Source: Natrinema sp031626495
Lineage (GTDB): Archaea; Halobacteriota; Halobacteria; Halobacteriales; Natrialbaceae
Assembly (NCBI RefSeq): GCF_031626495.1
Contig: NZ_JAMQOJ010000004.1
Location: 1-64,000, forward strand
DNA: 64,000 nucleotides
Reading direction: 5' to 3'
Positions 1-9,600 of the stretch are shown here, piece after piece. Position 1 is the stretch's first letter; each line of letters opens with the position of its first letter. A program made the position numbers and the translations under genes. The notes under the pieces are model-generated. The model did not search any database. It was not told the origin of the DNA and saw nothing but the letters and a program-made list of their open reading frames with translations.

Positions 1-70
1 TCCGCTCACGCTCCCAAGCTTCATCCAATTCCGCCGCGTAGCACTCGCTGAGCAGGTCTGCGAGCATCAT
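1..70 (-). CDS. 5' end of an unidentified protein, running off the window edge
   Basis: On the minus strand an open frame begins with two consecutive ATG codons (70-65) and runs without a stop through position 1. The visible residues begin MMLADLLSECYAAELDEA and continue WERER, an acidic, helix-prone start typical of haloarchaeal proteins. No family is recognisable from 23 residues. The gene is divergent from the transporter operon that follows. Its upstream sequence directly abuts the point where the binding-protein gene loses its start, so it may belong to DNA that arrived by rearrangement. The call rests only on an open frame and plausible composition. Confidence 0.35.
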   Translation of the reverse strand, partial: MMLADLLSECYAAELDEAWERER

Positions 71-169
71 AGCCAAACTAGCTCTACGACCTGCTCGCTT
101 CTCAAACCGCGCTAACTAGACGGTGCCGGTTCACCGGACGTATCCGATCGACGGACGGTCCTCAAAACG

Positions 170-1456
170 TTGGGTGCCGCCGGTGGACTGACAGCGACTG
201 CCGGATGTACGCTGTTGAGCAGCAGCGGTTCCAGCGATTTCGACGGCCGAGACGAGATCCGGTTCGGACTGGTCACGGCGACGCAGTCCACCCTCGGCAA
301 GGGCATGGTGCGGTGTGCCGAGACAGCAATCGAGGATATCAACGACAACGGAGGCATCGCCGGGAAGGACGCGAAGTTAGTCGTCGGTGATACGAAGGCC
401 GATCCACAGGAGGGGCTGACCGCCTACCAAGAACTCCGCGACAGCGAGGAGATCGACGTCCTCTCGGGGATCTGGATCAGCGAGGTCGGCATGACGCTCC
501 TCGAGCGAATCGCTCGGGACAACATGGTGACGATGGCCACGGCGATGGGGACGCCGGAGGCGACCAAGAAGGTCGACGAGAACTACGAGAAGTACAAGTA
601 CTACTTCCGGTCGCAGGTCCACACGAACCAGATGGTGGAGTGGTCGAAAGACTACATCCAGGAGTACATGCTCGAGCAGTTCGACGTCGGACGAGTCGGA
701 CTGCTCGTCGAGGACGCGCTCTGGACCGAACCCTACGGGGCCGGGCTCCGTGACTTCTTCGAGAACGAGACCGACGTGACGCTCGCGTACGACGAACGGC
801 CCGCGACGGACACGAACGACTTCAGTCCGCTTCTGCAAAGCGCCGCAGACTCGGACGTAGACGTGCTGTATACGATCTTCTCGCATCTCAGCGGAACGAA
901 CTTCTTCCAGCCGTGGAAACAGAACGAGTTCGACTACCTCCTCGACGGGTTCATCGCCACGGCCGGGAGCTTCAACTACTGGAAACAGACGAACGGAACG
1001 TCGAACTACGCGGCCTCACAGCTTCAGGCGGGGATGTCGTCGAAATCGCCGGACTTCTACCAGCGGTTCATCGAGCGCCAGCCCGACGACGATATCGTGT
1101 TCCCCAATCCGCAGACGTACGACGGTATCCGCATCCTCGCGAACGCCATCGGCTCCGCCGAGACGCTGGATCCGGACGAACTCGTCTCTCAACTCGAGCA
1201 GACGAGCCACGACGGGCTCAACGGCCTGATCGAATTCCACGGGAAGGACGAAGACCACACGCATAACCTCGTGATGGACAAGGACCACTTCTACATGCGC
1301 AAGGTCCAGTGGCAGGGGCTCGACGAGACGGACCCCGTGACCGGCGACGGCTACCCCTACTCCATCTGGCCCGCCCACGACGTCGACGCCGACACGAGCG
1401 GTGTGCCGACCATCGAACAGGGCGAGTACGAGGTCCCGCCATGGGTCAGCCAGTAA
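170..1456 (+). CDS. ABC transporter substrate-binding lipoprotein (Peripla_BP_6 type), 5' end probably damaged
   Basis: Extracytoplasmic solute-binding protein for the LivHMGF-type transporter encoded just downstream, probably for a branched-chain amino acid, amide or related solute. The mature part reads as a Peripla_BP_6 protein (FGLVTATQSTLGKGM near the start, IDVLSGIWISEVGMTLLERI further in). A twin-arginine lipoprotein signal is readable in frame: DRRTVLKTLGAAGG (146-187) followed by the lipobox TATAGC. However, there is no ATG, GTG or TTG between the in-frame TAA at 113-115 and the TTG at 170, which lies inside the signal, after the RR pair. The coordinates use that TTG because it is the only available start. 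The real gene probably began further upstream and was cut. The next gene starts 16 nt after the stop. Confidence 0.75.
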   Translation: MGAAGGLTATAGCTLLSSSGSSDFDGRDEIRFGLVTATQSTLGKGMVRCAETAIEDINDNGGIAGKDAKLVVGDTKADPQEGLTAYQELRDSEEIDVLSGIWISEVGMTLLERIARDNMVTMATAMGTPEATKKVDENYEKYKYYFRSQVHTNQMVEWSKDYIQEYMLEQFDVGRVGLLVEDALWTEPYGAGLRDFFENETDVTLAYDERPATDTNDFSPLLQSAADSDVDVLYTIFSHLSGTNFFQPWKQNEFDYLLDGFIATAGSFNYWKQTNGTSNYAASQLQAGMSSKSPDFYQRFIERQPDDDIVFPNPQTYDGIRILANAIGSAETLDPDELVSQLEQTSHDGLNGLIEFHGKDEDHTHNLVMDKDHFYMRKVQWQGLDETDPVTGDGYPYSIWPAHDVDADTSGVPTIEQGEYEVPPWVSQ

Positions 1457-1472
1457 CGATCACGGAGGGACC

Positions 1473-2336
1473 ATGGTAAACATCGGATCGATACTCATCT
1501 CGGGGCTCGTCATGAGCGCCCTGTACGCGCTCGTCTCACTGGGGTTCACACTGATCCTGAGCCTTCGAGGAGTCGTGAACCTCACGTACGGCGGGTTCTT
1601 CCTGATCAGCGCCTACACCTACTTCACGCTGGTGAGTCAGTACGGGGTCAACGCCTTCGTCGCGGCGTTCGTCGGTATCGCGGCAGCCGCCGTCGCGTCG
1701 TTGGCGTTGTACCTCGCGCTCGTACGGTACATCGAGCACAACGAGGAACAGACGTTCATGGCGACGTTCCTCATCGTGTTCATCCTTCAGGAACTGTTCA
1801 CCTATCAGTACGGGAGTCCCGACCAGTTACTGGTGAATCCGGTGGAGGGCGTCGTCGACGTCGGTGGGATCGCCGTGTCGTACTCCGAGATCGGTGCGCT
1901 GCTGTCGGCGATCGTCATCATCGGCCTGTTCGTGGCGTTCGTCAACTACACGACGACCGGACAGTCGATCATCGCGATGTCCCTCGACGAGGTCGGTGCC
2001 ACGCTCGTCGGCGTCGACGTCGACCGCGTCAACTACCTGACGTGGCTCATTTCGGGGGCGATGGCCGGGGTTGCCGGCATCTTCCTCGGACTGTTCTTCA
2101 GCGCGTCTCCGACGATGTGGCTCGACCCGCTGCTCATCGCGTTCGCGATCGTCATCGTCGGCGGTATCGGTAGCATCAAGGGAACGGTCGTCGCCGCGCT
2201 CCTGATCGGCTACGTACAGACGCTCACCGTCACGGTGTGGTCGCCGGCCTGGCGCGGCGTCTTCGCGTACGCCATCTTGATCGCCATCATCCTCGTCCGT
2301 CCGCAGGGCCTGTTCGGCCGGGAGGTGCTGGAATGA
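1473..2336 (+). CDS. livH: Branched-chain amino acid-type ABC transporter permease (LivH family)
   Basis: Inner-membrane permease of about 287 residues and 8-9 hydrophobic segments, forming half of the translocation channel. The start MVNIGSILISGLVMSALYAL is chosen because it opens directly into the first membrane helix and follows a GGAGGGACC purine-rich stretch; a longer frame from 1401 would overlap the binding-protein gene. Family-typical segments include GLVMSALYALVSLGFTLI near the N-terminus, the cytoplasmic loop around DEVGATLVGVDVDRVN, and IVGGIGSIKGTVVAALLIG near the C-terminus. Its stop overlaps the start of the next permease (ATGA, 2333-2336), indicating translational coupling. The substrate cannot be read from sequence. 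Confidence 0.9.
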   Translation: MVNIGSILISGLVMSALYALVSLGFTLILSLRGVVNLTYGGFFLISAYTYFTLVSQYGVNAFVAAFVGIAAAAVASLALYLALVRYIEHNEEQTFMATFLIVFILQELFTYQYGSPDQLLVNPVEGVVDVGGIAVSYSEIGALLSAIVIIGLFVAFVNYTTTGQSIIAMSLDEVGATLVGVDVDRVNYLTWLISGAMAGVAGIFLGLFFSASPTMWLDPLLIAFAIVIVGGIGSIKGTVVAALLIGYVQTLTVTVWSPAWRGVFAYAILIAIILVRPQGLFGREVLE

Positions 2337-3307
2337 GCGTCGAAGAGGGACTCATCTCAGGACGGCTCACGCTACTCAGGGAACGGCCGGCGTATATCGT
2401 CCCGGTCGTGCTCGCGGCCTCGCTGTTCGTGCTTCCGTTCGTAACGACCAGATACGTCCACTCGATCGTTATCATCGCCAACATCTTCGCGATCTACGCG
2501 ATGGCCTGGGACATCCTCTCCGGCTACACCGGCTACATGAACTTCGGTCCCTCGTTCTTCGTCGGTGCCGGGGCCTACGTCGTCGGGATCCTGACCGTCA
2601 ACTTCGGGGTTCCGGTCTACGTAGCGATCCCCGCCGCGTTCGTCGTGTCGATCGTTACCGGCCTGATCGTCGCCTACCCGTCGTTGCGAACCAGCGGCGT
2701 GTACTTCACGCTCATCACCATCCTGCTACCGCTGCTCGGCCTGAAGTTCGTGACGATCTTCTCGGGCTACACCGGCGGGCGACTCGGACTGCAGGGGCTT
2801 CCCCTGCTGTCGGTCATGGAGAGTTACTACCTCTCGGTGGTGTTCATGATCGTGACGTTCCTCGCGCTGTACTGGCTGGCAGCCTCCGACTTCGGGCTCG
2901 TGCTCCGCAGTATCAAGGCGAACGAGCTCGCCGTGGCGAGCGCCGCCATCAACCCGACGAAGTTCAAAGTCGGCGCGTTCGTCGTCTCCGCGCTGTTCTC
3001 CTCGCTCGGCGGGATCATCTACGCCTTCTACGTGGGGATCGTCGCTCCCTCGACGACGATCGACCTCCACATCTCGATCGTCCTGATCATCGCCGCCGTC
3101 ATCGGCGGAACCGGGACGATCTACGGCGCGATCGGCGGCGCGTACTTCTTCATCGTCGCGAGAGAACTACTGTCTCCCCTCGGTGATATCCGATTTGCCT
3201 TCCTCTACGCGTTCGCGCTCGTCGTCGTGCTGATCTTCCCGAAGGGACTGACCCGATTCGCCTGGGAACGAACCAAAGAGATCGTCGAAGGTGATGCAGA
3301 TGACTGA
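2333..3307 (+). CDS. livM: Branched-chain amino acid-type ABC transporter permease (LivM family)
   Basis: Second permease of the transporter, about 324 residues. The short hydrophilic N-terminus (MSVEEGLISGRLTLL) is followed by about nine membrane segments. LivM hallmarks visible are AWDILSGYTGYMNFGPSFFV in the first third, the loop SDFGLVLRSIKANELAVASA, and the C-terminal IAAVIGGTGTIYGAIGG. The start ATG at 2333 overlaps the stop of livH by four bases. The 3' end overlaps the ATPase gene by eight bases, so the whole set is one tightly coupled operon. Confidence 0.9.
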   Translation: MSVEEGLISGRLTLLRERPAYIVPVVLAASLFVLPFVTTRYVHSIVIIANIFAIYAMAWDILSGYTGYMNFGPSFFVGAGAYVVGILTVNFGVPVYVAIPAAFVVSIVTGLIVAYPSLRTSGVYFTLITILLPLLGLKFVTIFSGYTGGRLGLQGLPLLSVMESYYLSVVFMIVTFLALYWLAASDFGLVLRSIKANELAVASAAINPTKFKVGAFVVSALFSSLGGIIYAFYVGIVAPSTTIDLHISIVLIIAAVIGGTGTIYGAIGGAYFFIVARELLSPLGDIRFAFLYAFALVVVLIFPKGLTRFAWERTKEIVEGDADD

Positions 3308-4052
3308 CCCGATCCTCGAGCTCTCGTCCGTGACCAAGGACTTCGGCGGGCTCACCGCCATCGACCGCGTCGACCTCTCCGTCGACGACGGCGAAATCCT
3401 CGGACTCATCGGTCCGAACGGCGCCGGGAAATCGACGCTGTTCAAGCTGATATTCGGCGTCCTCCCGGTCAGCGACGGAACGATCTCGTTCAACGGCGCG
3501 GAGATCACGGACGAACCGACCCACGAGATCGCCGAGAGAGGTATCGCACAGTTCTATCAGGAGTCGACCCTGATGGACGATGTCACGGTCCGGGACAACG
3601 TCCGCGTCTCCGTCGTCCCGAACTCCCTCAGGAAGTTCAGGACCAGCCGCCGGCGAAGCGACCTCGTCGACGAGACGCTGGCGATGGCGAATCTCACCCA
3701 CGTCGCCGACGAGAAGCCGGCGGACCTGACGCACAAGGAGAAACAGCAGCTCGAACTGGCGAAAGCGATCGCCTGCGAACCGTCGCTACTGCTGTTAGAC
3801 GAGCCGTTCGCCGGCCTCACGAAAGACGAGGCCGACGAGATCGTCGACATCATCGAAACCCTCAACCACGACGGCGTCACGATCTGTATCGTCGATCACA
3901 ATCTCCGATGGCTTCGGTCGTTCGTCGACCGAATCGTCGTGCTGAACTACGGACAGATCATCGCCAACGGGCCCCCGTCGGAGATCGTCACCGACGAGGA
4001 GGTCCAGTCGGCCTACATCGGCGAGCGCAGCGAGGAGGTGACCGACGCGTGA
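3300..4052 (+). CDS. livG: ABC transporter ATP-binding protein (LivG family) with a degenerate signature motif
   Basis: ATPase subunit of about 250 residues. Walker A is GPNGAGKST, the Q-loop region is QFYQESTLMDD, Walker B is LLLLDEPFAG, and the switch histidine lies in CIVDHNLRW. The ABC signature just before Walker B reads LTHKEKQQLELAKA, so the two glycines of the usual LSGGQ/LSYGQ are absent. In a LivG-LivF dimer this would leave one composite ATP site without a canonical signature. The start MTDPILELSS (3300) was chosen; an in-frame ATG at 3294 adds two residues. The start lies within the end of livM and the stop overlaps livF. Confidence 0.88.
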   Translation: MTDPILELSSVTKDFGGLTAIDRVDLSVDDGEILGLIGPNGAGKSTLFKLIFGVLPVSDGTISFNGAEITDEPTHEIAERGIAQFYQESTLMDDVTVRDNVRVSVVPNSLRKFRTSRRRSDLVDETLAMANLTHVADEKPADLTHKEKQQLELAKAIACEPSLLLLDEPFAGLTKDEADEIVDIIETLNHDGVTICIVDHNLRWLRSFVDRIVVLNYGQIIANGPPSEIVTDEEVQSAYIGERSEEVTDA

Positions 4053-4747
4053 GCCTCCTCGAGATCGACGACCTGTCGGTCAGTTACGGCCAGTCCGCAG
4101 TACTGAGCGGCATCGACCTCTCGCTCGAGGTCGGCTCCCAGACCGGCCTCATCGGCCCCAACGGGGCGGGAAAGACCACGATGTTGCGCGCTATCTCCGG
4201 CCTCAAGGAGTACGACGGGTCGATCACCTATCGGGGGACCGAGGTGAGCGAGCTCTCGACGAACGAGCTCGTCGACAGGGGTCTGGTTCAGGTCTCGGAG
4301 GCCGGCAATCTCTTCGGCCCGATGACCGTCCGGGAGAACCTCGAGTTGGGCTCGATCGCTGCCGAGGATACCGAGACACAACTCGAGCGAGTCTTCGACG
4401 TCTTCCCGCGACTCGAGGAACGAAGCGGTCAGGACGCCAACACGCTTTCCGGTGGCGAACAGCAGATGCTGGCCATCGGTCGGGGCCTCATGGCCGATCC
4501 CGATCTGCTGATGGTCGACGAACCGACCCAGGGTCTGGCCCCGGTAATCGTCGACGATCTCTCGGAGGCGATGGACAAACTGTACGACGACCTCACGCTG
4601 TTCATCGTCGAACAGAACGCGTTCTTCGTCTTCGAACACACCGACTACGCCTACCTGCTCGAGAACGGGCGGGTCCATCGGTCCGGTGCGACGGCGGACC
4701 TCAGAACTGACCAGCACATCAGGGACGCGTACCTCGGCGTCGACTGA
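4049..4747 (+). CDS. livF: ABC transporter ATP-binding protein (LivF family)
   Basis: Second ATPase of the transporter, about 232 residues. All catalytic motifs are canonical: Walker A GPNGAGKTT, signature TLSGGEQQMLAIGRG, Walker B LLMVDEPTQGL, and the H-loop region LFIVEQNAFFVFEHTDYAY, where the switch position reads VEQN as is usual in LivF. The GTG start at 4049 overlaps the livG stop (GTGA). It ends the operon: about 700 bases without a convincing gene follow. Paired with the signature-less LivG, it would complete only one fully canonical ATP site. Confidence 0.92.
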   Translation: MSLLEIDDLSVSYGQSAVLSGIDLSLEVGSQTGLIGPNGAGKTTMLRAISGLKEYDGSITYRGTEVSELSTNELVDRGLVQVSEAGNLFGPMTVRENLELGSIAAEDTETQLERVFDVFPRLEERSGQDANTLSGGEQQMLAIGRGLMADPDLLMVDEPTQGLAPVIVDDLSEAMDKLYDDLTLFIVEQNAFFVFEHTDYAYLLENGRVHRSGATADLRTDQHIRDAYLGVD

Positions 4748-5454
4748 ATACGCGACGCGGAACGGGCCCGACCGACGGGATTCCCGTTCGTGTCGACGGC
4801 GGCGTGTGAGGAGGCGTTCCTCCGCGACCACAAACGCCAGTTTCTCCGACGGCGAGGCCAACGGAGGTTTCCGGCGACGGTCCTGAACTCTATCTGGAAC
4901 CGGTTCGCCGGGACATCCGTGGTGTCACTCGCAGTCGCTTCGGTGCCGATGGTCGTTCCGCTGCGGTCTCGGAACCGCCAGCGGATCGATCGTCGACGCA
5001 ACCGCGAGCCAACACTTCTCTGGGCTCGATCCCTGAATCGCGTTTCAGTAGTCGATACCGTTATACGACTGTCCGGTGATAAAACGTATAGCGGGGACGG
5101 GCGATATACCGTGTCGTTGACCGCATCAGTCACTCACAGTCACCCGTTCGCACCGTCCTCCGCTACCCTTTCGGCCGCGTTCTCGCTGAACCGTTCGCTG
5201 AGCGCACGGTCTCTCACCGACCGGGAACGTCGTCGCGACACGCGATAGTGAAAATATCGCTCTCGAAATGACCTTTCGACCCTGTTCTCCGGTGCGAGCG
5301 AGCATTGGGAACAGGGTAGGTACGACAACAGTCCACGTTCCGATCCGAGCCTCATACGACCGTTCCTAACGGTTCCCGCTCCGGTAGGCCAGAATAGTTT
5401 GGAGGCTTATTATTATCCGTTCATACCACATATAGTATATATCTGTTTTCTATT
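4748..5454. other. Gene-poor stretch after the transporter operon
   Basis: About 700 bases with no convincing gene. Open frames on both strands here have arginine/serine-rich translations without the acidic composition of real genes nearby, and no start is backed by a promoter. From about 5395 to 5460 the DNA turns clearly AT-rich, in contrast to the surrounding GC-rich DNA. This may be a terminator/spacer for the minus-strand gene that ends at 5455, or decayed foreign DNA. Confidence 0.5.
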
Positions 5455-5760
5455 TCAGTTTCCACGGTTTTCACCCCGAAACGGCAGTCGTGACGGTGAT
5501 CGGTAGCCTGTGACGGCAGTGCTCCACCAGCAAGGGACTGCGTCGTCGACGCGCTCTGTTTCGTGGAGTTCCCCGAGCGATCCTCGGACGATGCCGGTTA
5601 TTTCGCCTGACTGCGGCGACACGAGGCAGAGGGTCGGTACGGAATCGACGCCAGTGTACGGCCGATACCGGTACTCGTCGGGTCGACCGCAGTTCATCGA
5701 CCGCACCGCGACCCGGACTCGCTCCGTCGAGTAGTTATACCCCACCGTTCGCTCGTACAT
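5455..5760 (-). CDS. Small orphan protein of unknown function
   Basis: 101-residue frame beginning MYERTVGYNYSTERVRVAV and containing VDSVPTLCLVSPQSGEI and TGIVRGSLGELHE. No family is recognised and no membrane segment or signal peptide is visible. It has two features of a real haloarchaeal gene. An AT-rich TATA-like stretch sits 25-40 nt upstream of the ATG (5783-5801 on the minus strand), and the composition of its first 70 residues is coherent (mixed acidic and polar with periodic hydrophobics). The last 25 residues look less protein-like. It lies alone between AT-rich flanks, as expected for an accessory gene or relic. It may be non-coding. Confidence 0.42.
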   Translation of the reverse strand: MYERTVGYNYSTERVRVAVRSMNCGRPDEYRYRPYTGVDSVPTLCLVSPQSGEITGIVRGSLGELHETERVDDAVPCWWSTAVTGYRSPSRLPFRGENRGN

Positions 5761-5782
5761 TATGATTCGATTATAATATAAC

Positions 5783-5801
5783 CCAAATATAATTTTTTAG
5801 A
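5783..5801 (-). promoter_or_regulatory. TATA-box-like AT tract upstream of the 101-residue orphan gene
   Basis: On the minus strand the sequence CTAAAAAATTATATTTGGG lies about 25-40 nt before the ATG at 5760, the spacing expected for a leaderless haloarchaeal transcript. The entire 5761-5815 spacer is AT-rich against a GC-rich background. Confidence 0.45.
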
Positions 5802-6041
5802 ACTGAATATTCAAGTGGTTGTTTCCAAGCGGACTTGGACACCGGGCTTCGTCGACGTCACGGTGTAGTCGTTCGTTCGAGAACCCGCAAGCGCTCTCGC
5901 TCGAGGGGTCGGTACGCCGATCGGAGGCGAGCACGTCCGCGACCGGCCGGACTCCACACCGGCTCGGCGATCGGTCTCGATGGAAACGCGACCGCGGCTC
6001 GAGACCACTACCGTTTTCAGTCGGCCCGTCGACCCCGACGT

Positions 6042-6560
<519 letters not shown>

Positions 6561-6628
6561 CACGTTCCGGTCACCGACGACGGGTCCCCTGCATCGCCGA
6601 CTCGAGCCGGCGGACGCGTGCGATCCGA

Positions 6629-6641
6629 CCAAGATATTTTA
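6629..6641 (+). promoter_or_regulatory. Probable promoter of the multi-PAS kinase gene
   Basis: CCAAGATATTTTA, a BRE plus TATA-like element, lies about 28-40 nt before the ATG at 6669. This is consistent with leaderless transcription and supports that start over the upstream in-frame GTG at 6618. Confidence 0.5.
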
Positions 6642-6668
6642 CTGCACGCGACGCTGTATTCGGGTAGA

Positions 6669-9600
6669 ATGGACCCGTCGTCACCCACGGACGCGGCACA
6701 CGGTACGCAACTCCGTCGGCAGGAGGTGATCGCCGACCTCAGCCAGCAGGCACTGGAGACGGACGATCTCGAGGGCCTGCGACGCGACGCAGTACGCGCC
6801 GTCGCGGAGACGCTGGCGGTCGAGTACGCTGCCGTGTTCGAGGTGCCGCCGAGTACGGACGGTGCGGTACTCGAGGCGGGAGTCGGCTGGGACGCGGAGA
6901 CCGTCGAACCGACGGTTCCGACGGAGCCGGGATCGCAGCCGGGGGAGGCACTCCGGGACGGGGAACCGGTGATCGTCGACGATCTGTCCGACGACGACCG
7001 AATCACTGCCAGCCAGCTGATCGCTGATCCCGACATCGAAAGCGGTGTGAGCGTCCGCCTCGGCTCGAGCGACGAACCGCTGGGCGTTCTTGGTGCGTAC
7101 GCGACCGAGCGAGGGGCGTTCACCGAGGCCGACGCCGACTTCGTCGGGCGCGTCGCCGAGATCCTCTCAGTGGCCATCGAACAGGAACGGGAACGGGGTG
7201 ACCTCGAGGAAGTGTACGGCCGCATCTCCGACGCCGTCTTCGCGCTCGACGAGGAATGGCGGTTCACGTACATCAACGAGCGGGCACAGGAGTTGATCAA
7301 CCCCGACGAGCGGCTGCTGCTCGGTACCCGTATCTGGGACGAGTTCCCCGAAGCGCTCGAGCGGGCGTTCAAGCCGAAGTACGAGCGGGCGATGAACGAG
7401 GGCGAAACCATCGCGTTCGAGGAGTACTATCCCGAGCCCCTCGAGTCGTGGTTCGAGGTACGGGCGTATCCATCCGAGACCGGTCTCTCCGTCTACTTCC
7501 GCGATATCACCGAGCGTAAGGAACGCGAACGCGAGCGCGAACTGTTTCGAACGCTGCTCGACCAGTCCACCGACAGCGTGCTGGTCGTCGACCCCGAGTC
7601 GGGCCAGTATCTGGACGTCAACGAGACGGCCTGCCAGCGCCGCGGCTACTCGCGGGAGGAACTGCTGTCGCTGTCGGTTCCCGATATCGAGACCGAAATC
7701 GCCGATCGAGCCGAGTGGCGTGCGTTCGTCGACGAGCTACGGACGAGCGGGACGATCACGTTCGACGGCCGCCACCGGCGACGCGACGGGACGACGTATC
7801 CGGTCGAAGTCAACGTCAGCCACGTCGAACTCGATCGGGAGTACGTCCTCGCGATCGCCCGCGACGTTACCGAACGCCGAGAGCGCGAGCGTGAACTCCA
7901 GCGGACCGAGCGGCGCTTCGAGGCGATCTTCGAGGATCCGAACATCCTCGTCGGCCTCCTCGAGCCCGACGGAACGGTCGTCGACATCAACAGGACGGCG
8001 ATGGAGTACGTCGACGCGGACCTCGAGGAGGTGGCCGGCAAGCCGTTCTGGGAGACGCCCTGGTGGGACGGCAGCGAGACGAGCGAGGCCGACATCAGGG
8101 GATGGATCGACCGCGCCGCGGCCGGCGAATATGTCGACTTCGAGGCCGATCTCGTTCGGCCGGACGGCGAGCAGTACACGGTCAACGGCGTCTTCAGACC
8201 GGTCACGAACGACGACGGCACCGTCGTCTCGATCATTGTCTCGGACCGCGACGTGACCGAACAAGTCGAGCGCGAACGGCAACTCGAGGAGTCCGAACGG
8301 CGGTACCGCACGCTCGTCGAACAGTTCCCGAACGGAGCCGTCGCCCTCGTCGACGAGGACCTTCGGTATCAGACCGTCGGTGGCGATCCAGTAGACGGGA
8401 CCGAGGTCACGACGGCGGACCTCGAGGGGGAACCGATCGAGGACATTCTGCCATCCGCGTTAGTCGACGAACTCGTCCCGCGCTACGAGGCCGCGCTGGA
8501 TGGGGAGACTAGCGCGTTCGAACTCACGTCCGGCAGCTCCGTATACAACGTCCAGACCGTTCCCGTCCGTGACGACGACGGCGACGTCTTCGCCGCGTTA
8601 GGGATGTCCCAGGACATCACCGAACGCCGCGAGTACGAACGCCGGCTCGAGGAGTCGGAACAGCGCTACCGGACTATCGCCGAGCACGTCCCGAACGGGC
8701 TCGTCACGTTGTTCGACCGGGACTTCGAGTACACGCTGGCTGCGGGCCAGGGCTTCGACCGGATCCCGGTCGAGCCCGCTGATCTCGAGGGACGGGCGTT
8801 CAGCGACGTCTGGCCAGAAGAGACCGTCGACGAACTCCGGCCGGCGTTCCAGACCGCCCTCGACGGGGCGGAGCGGTCGGTCGAAATCGAGTACGCCGGC
8901 CACGAGTGGCTCTTCCACGCGGTCCCGATCACCGACGAGCGCGGTGAGGTCTTCGCTGGGATGACGATGGCGCAGGACATCACCGAACGGAAAGAGCGCG
9001 AACGGTACCTCCGGGACGCCAAGTCCCAGCTCGAGGCGGCGACGGAGGCCGGCGCGGTCGGGACGTGGGAGTTAAACGTCCAGAACGACGAGATGTTCGT
9101 CGGTCCGTCGTTCGCCCAGACGTTCGACATCGACCCGGACGTGGCCCAGCGGGGCGTCTCGCTCGACCGATTCGTCGACGCCATCCACGAGGACGACCGC
9201 GAACGCGTGGTCGCCGAGATCGAGGACGCCGTCGAGGCCTGCGGCGAGTACGAATCGGAGTACCGCGTCTGGAACGCAGACGGCGAACTCCGCTGGGTCG
9301 TCGCCCGCGGTCGCGTCGAGTGCGACGACGACGGTGAAGCACTGACGTTCCCCGGCGCACTGACCGATATCACCGCGCGCAAGCGCGCCGAACTCGAGCG
9401 CCGGCGCAACCAGGAGCAACTCGAGACGCTGTTCGAGATACTCCCGGCTGGCGTCGTGGTCGCCGACGCCGACGGACGGCTCATCGAAGCCAACGACACC
9501 GCCAAGGAGATCTGGGGTGGCGACGTGTTCGACGCCGATTCGATCGCGGAGTACGAGCAATACGCGATGTGGTGGGCCGACTCGGGCGAGCCGGTCGCGC

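Noticed and set aside
4790..5248. A 152-codon plus-strand frame in the gene-poor stretch
   Set aside because: Arg/Ser-rich, no promoter, overlapping an equally poor antisense frame; not supported as a gene.
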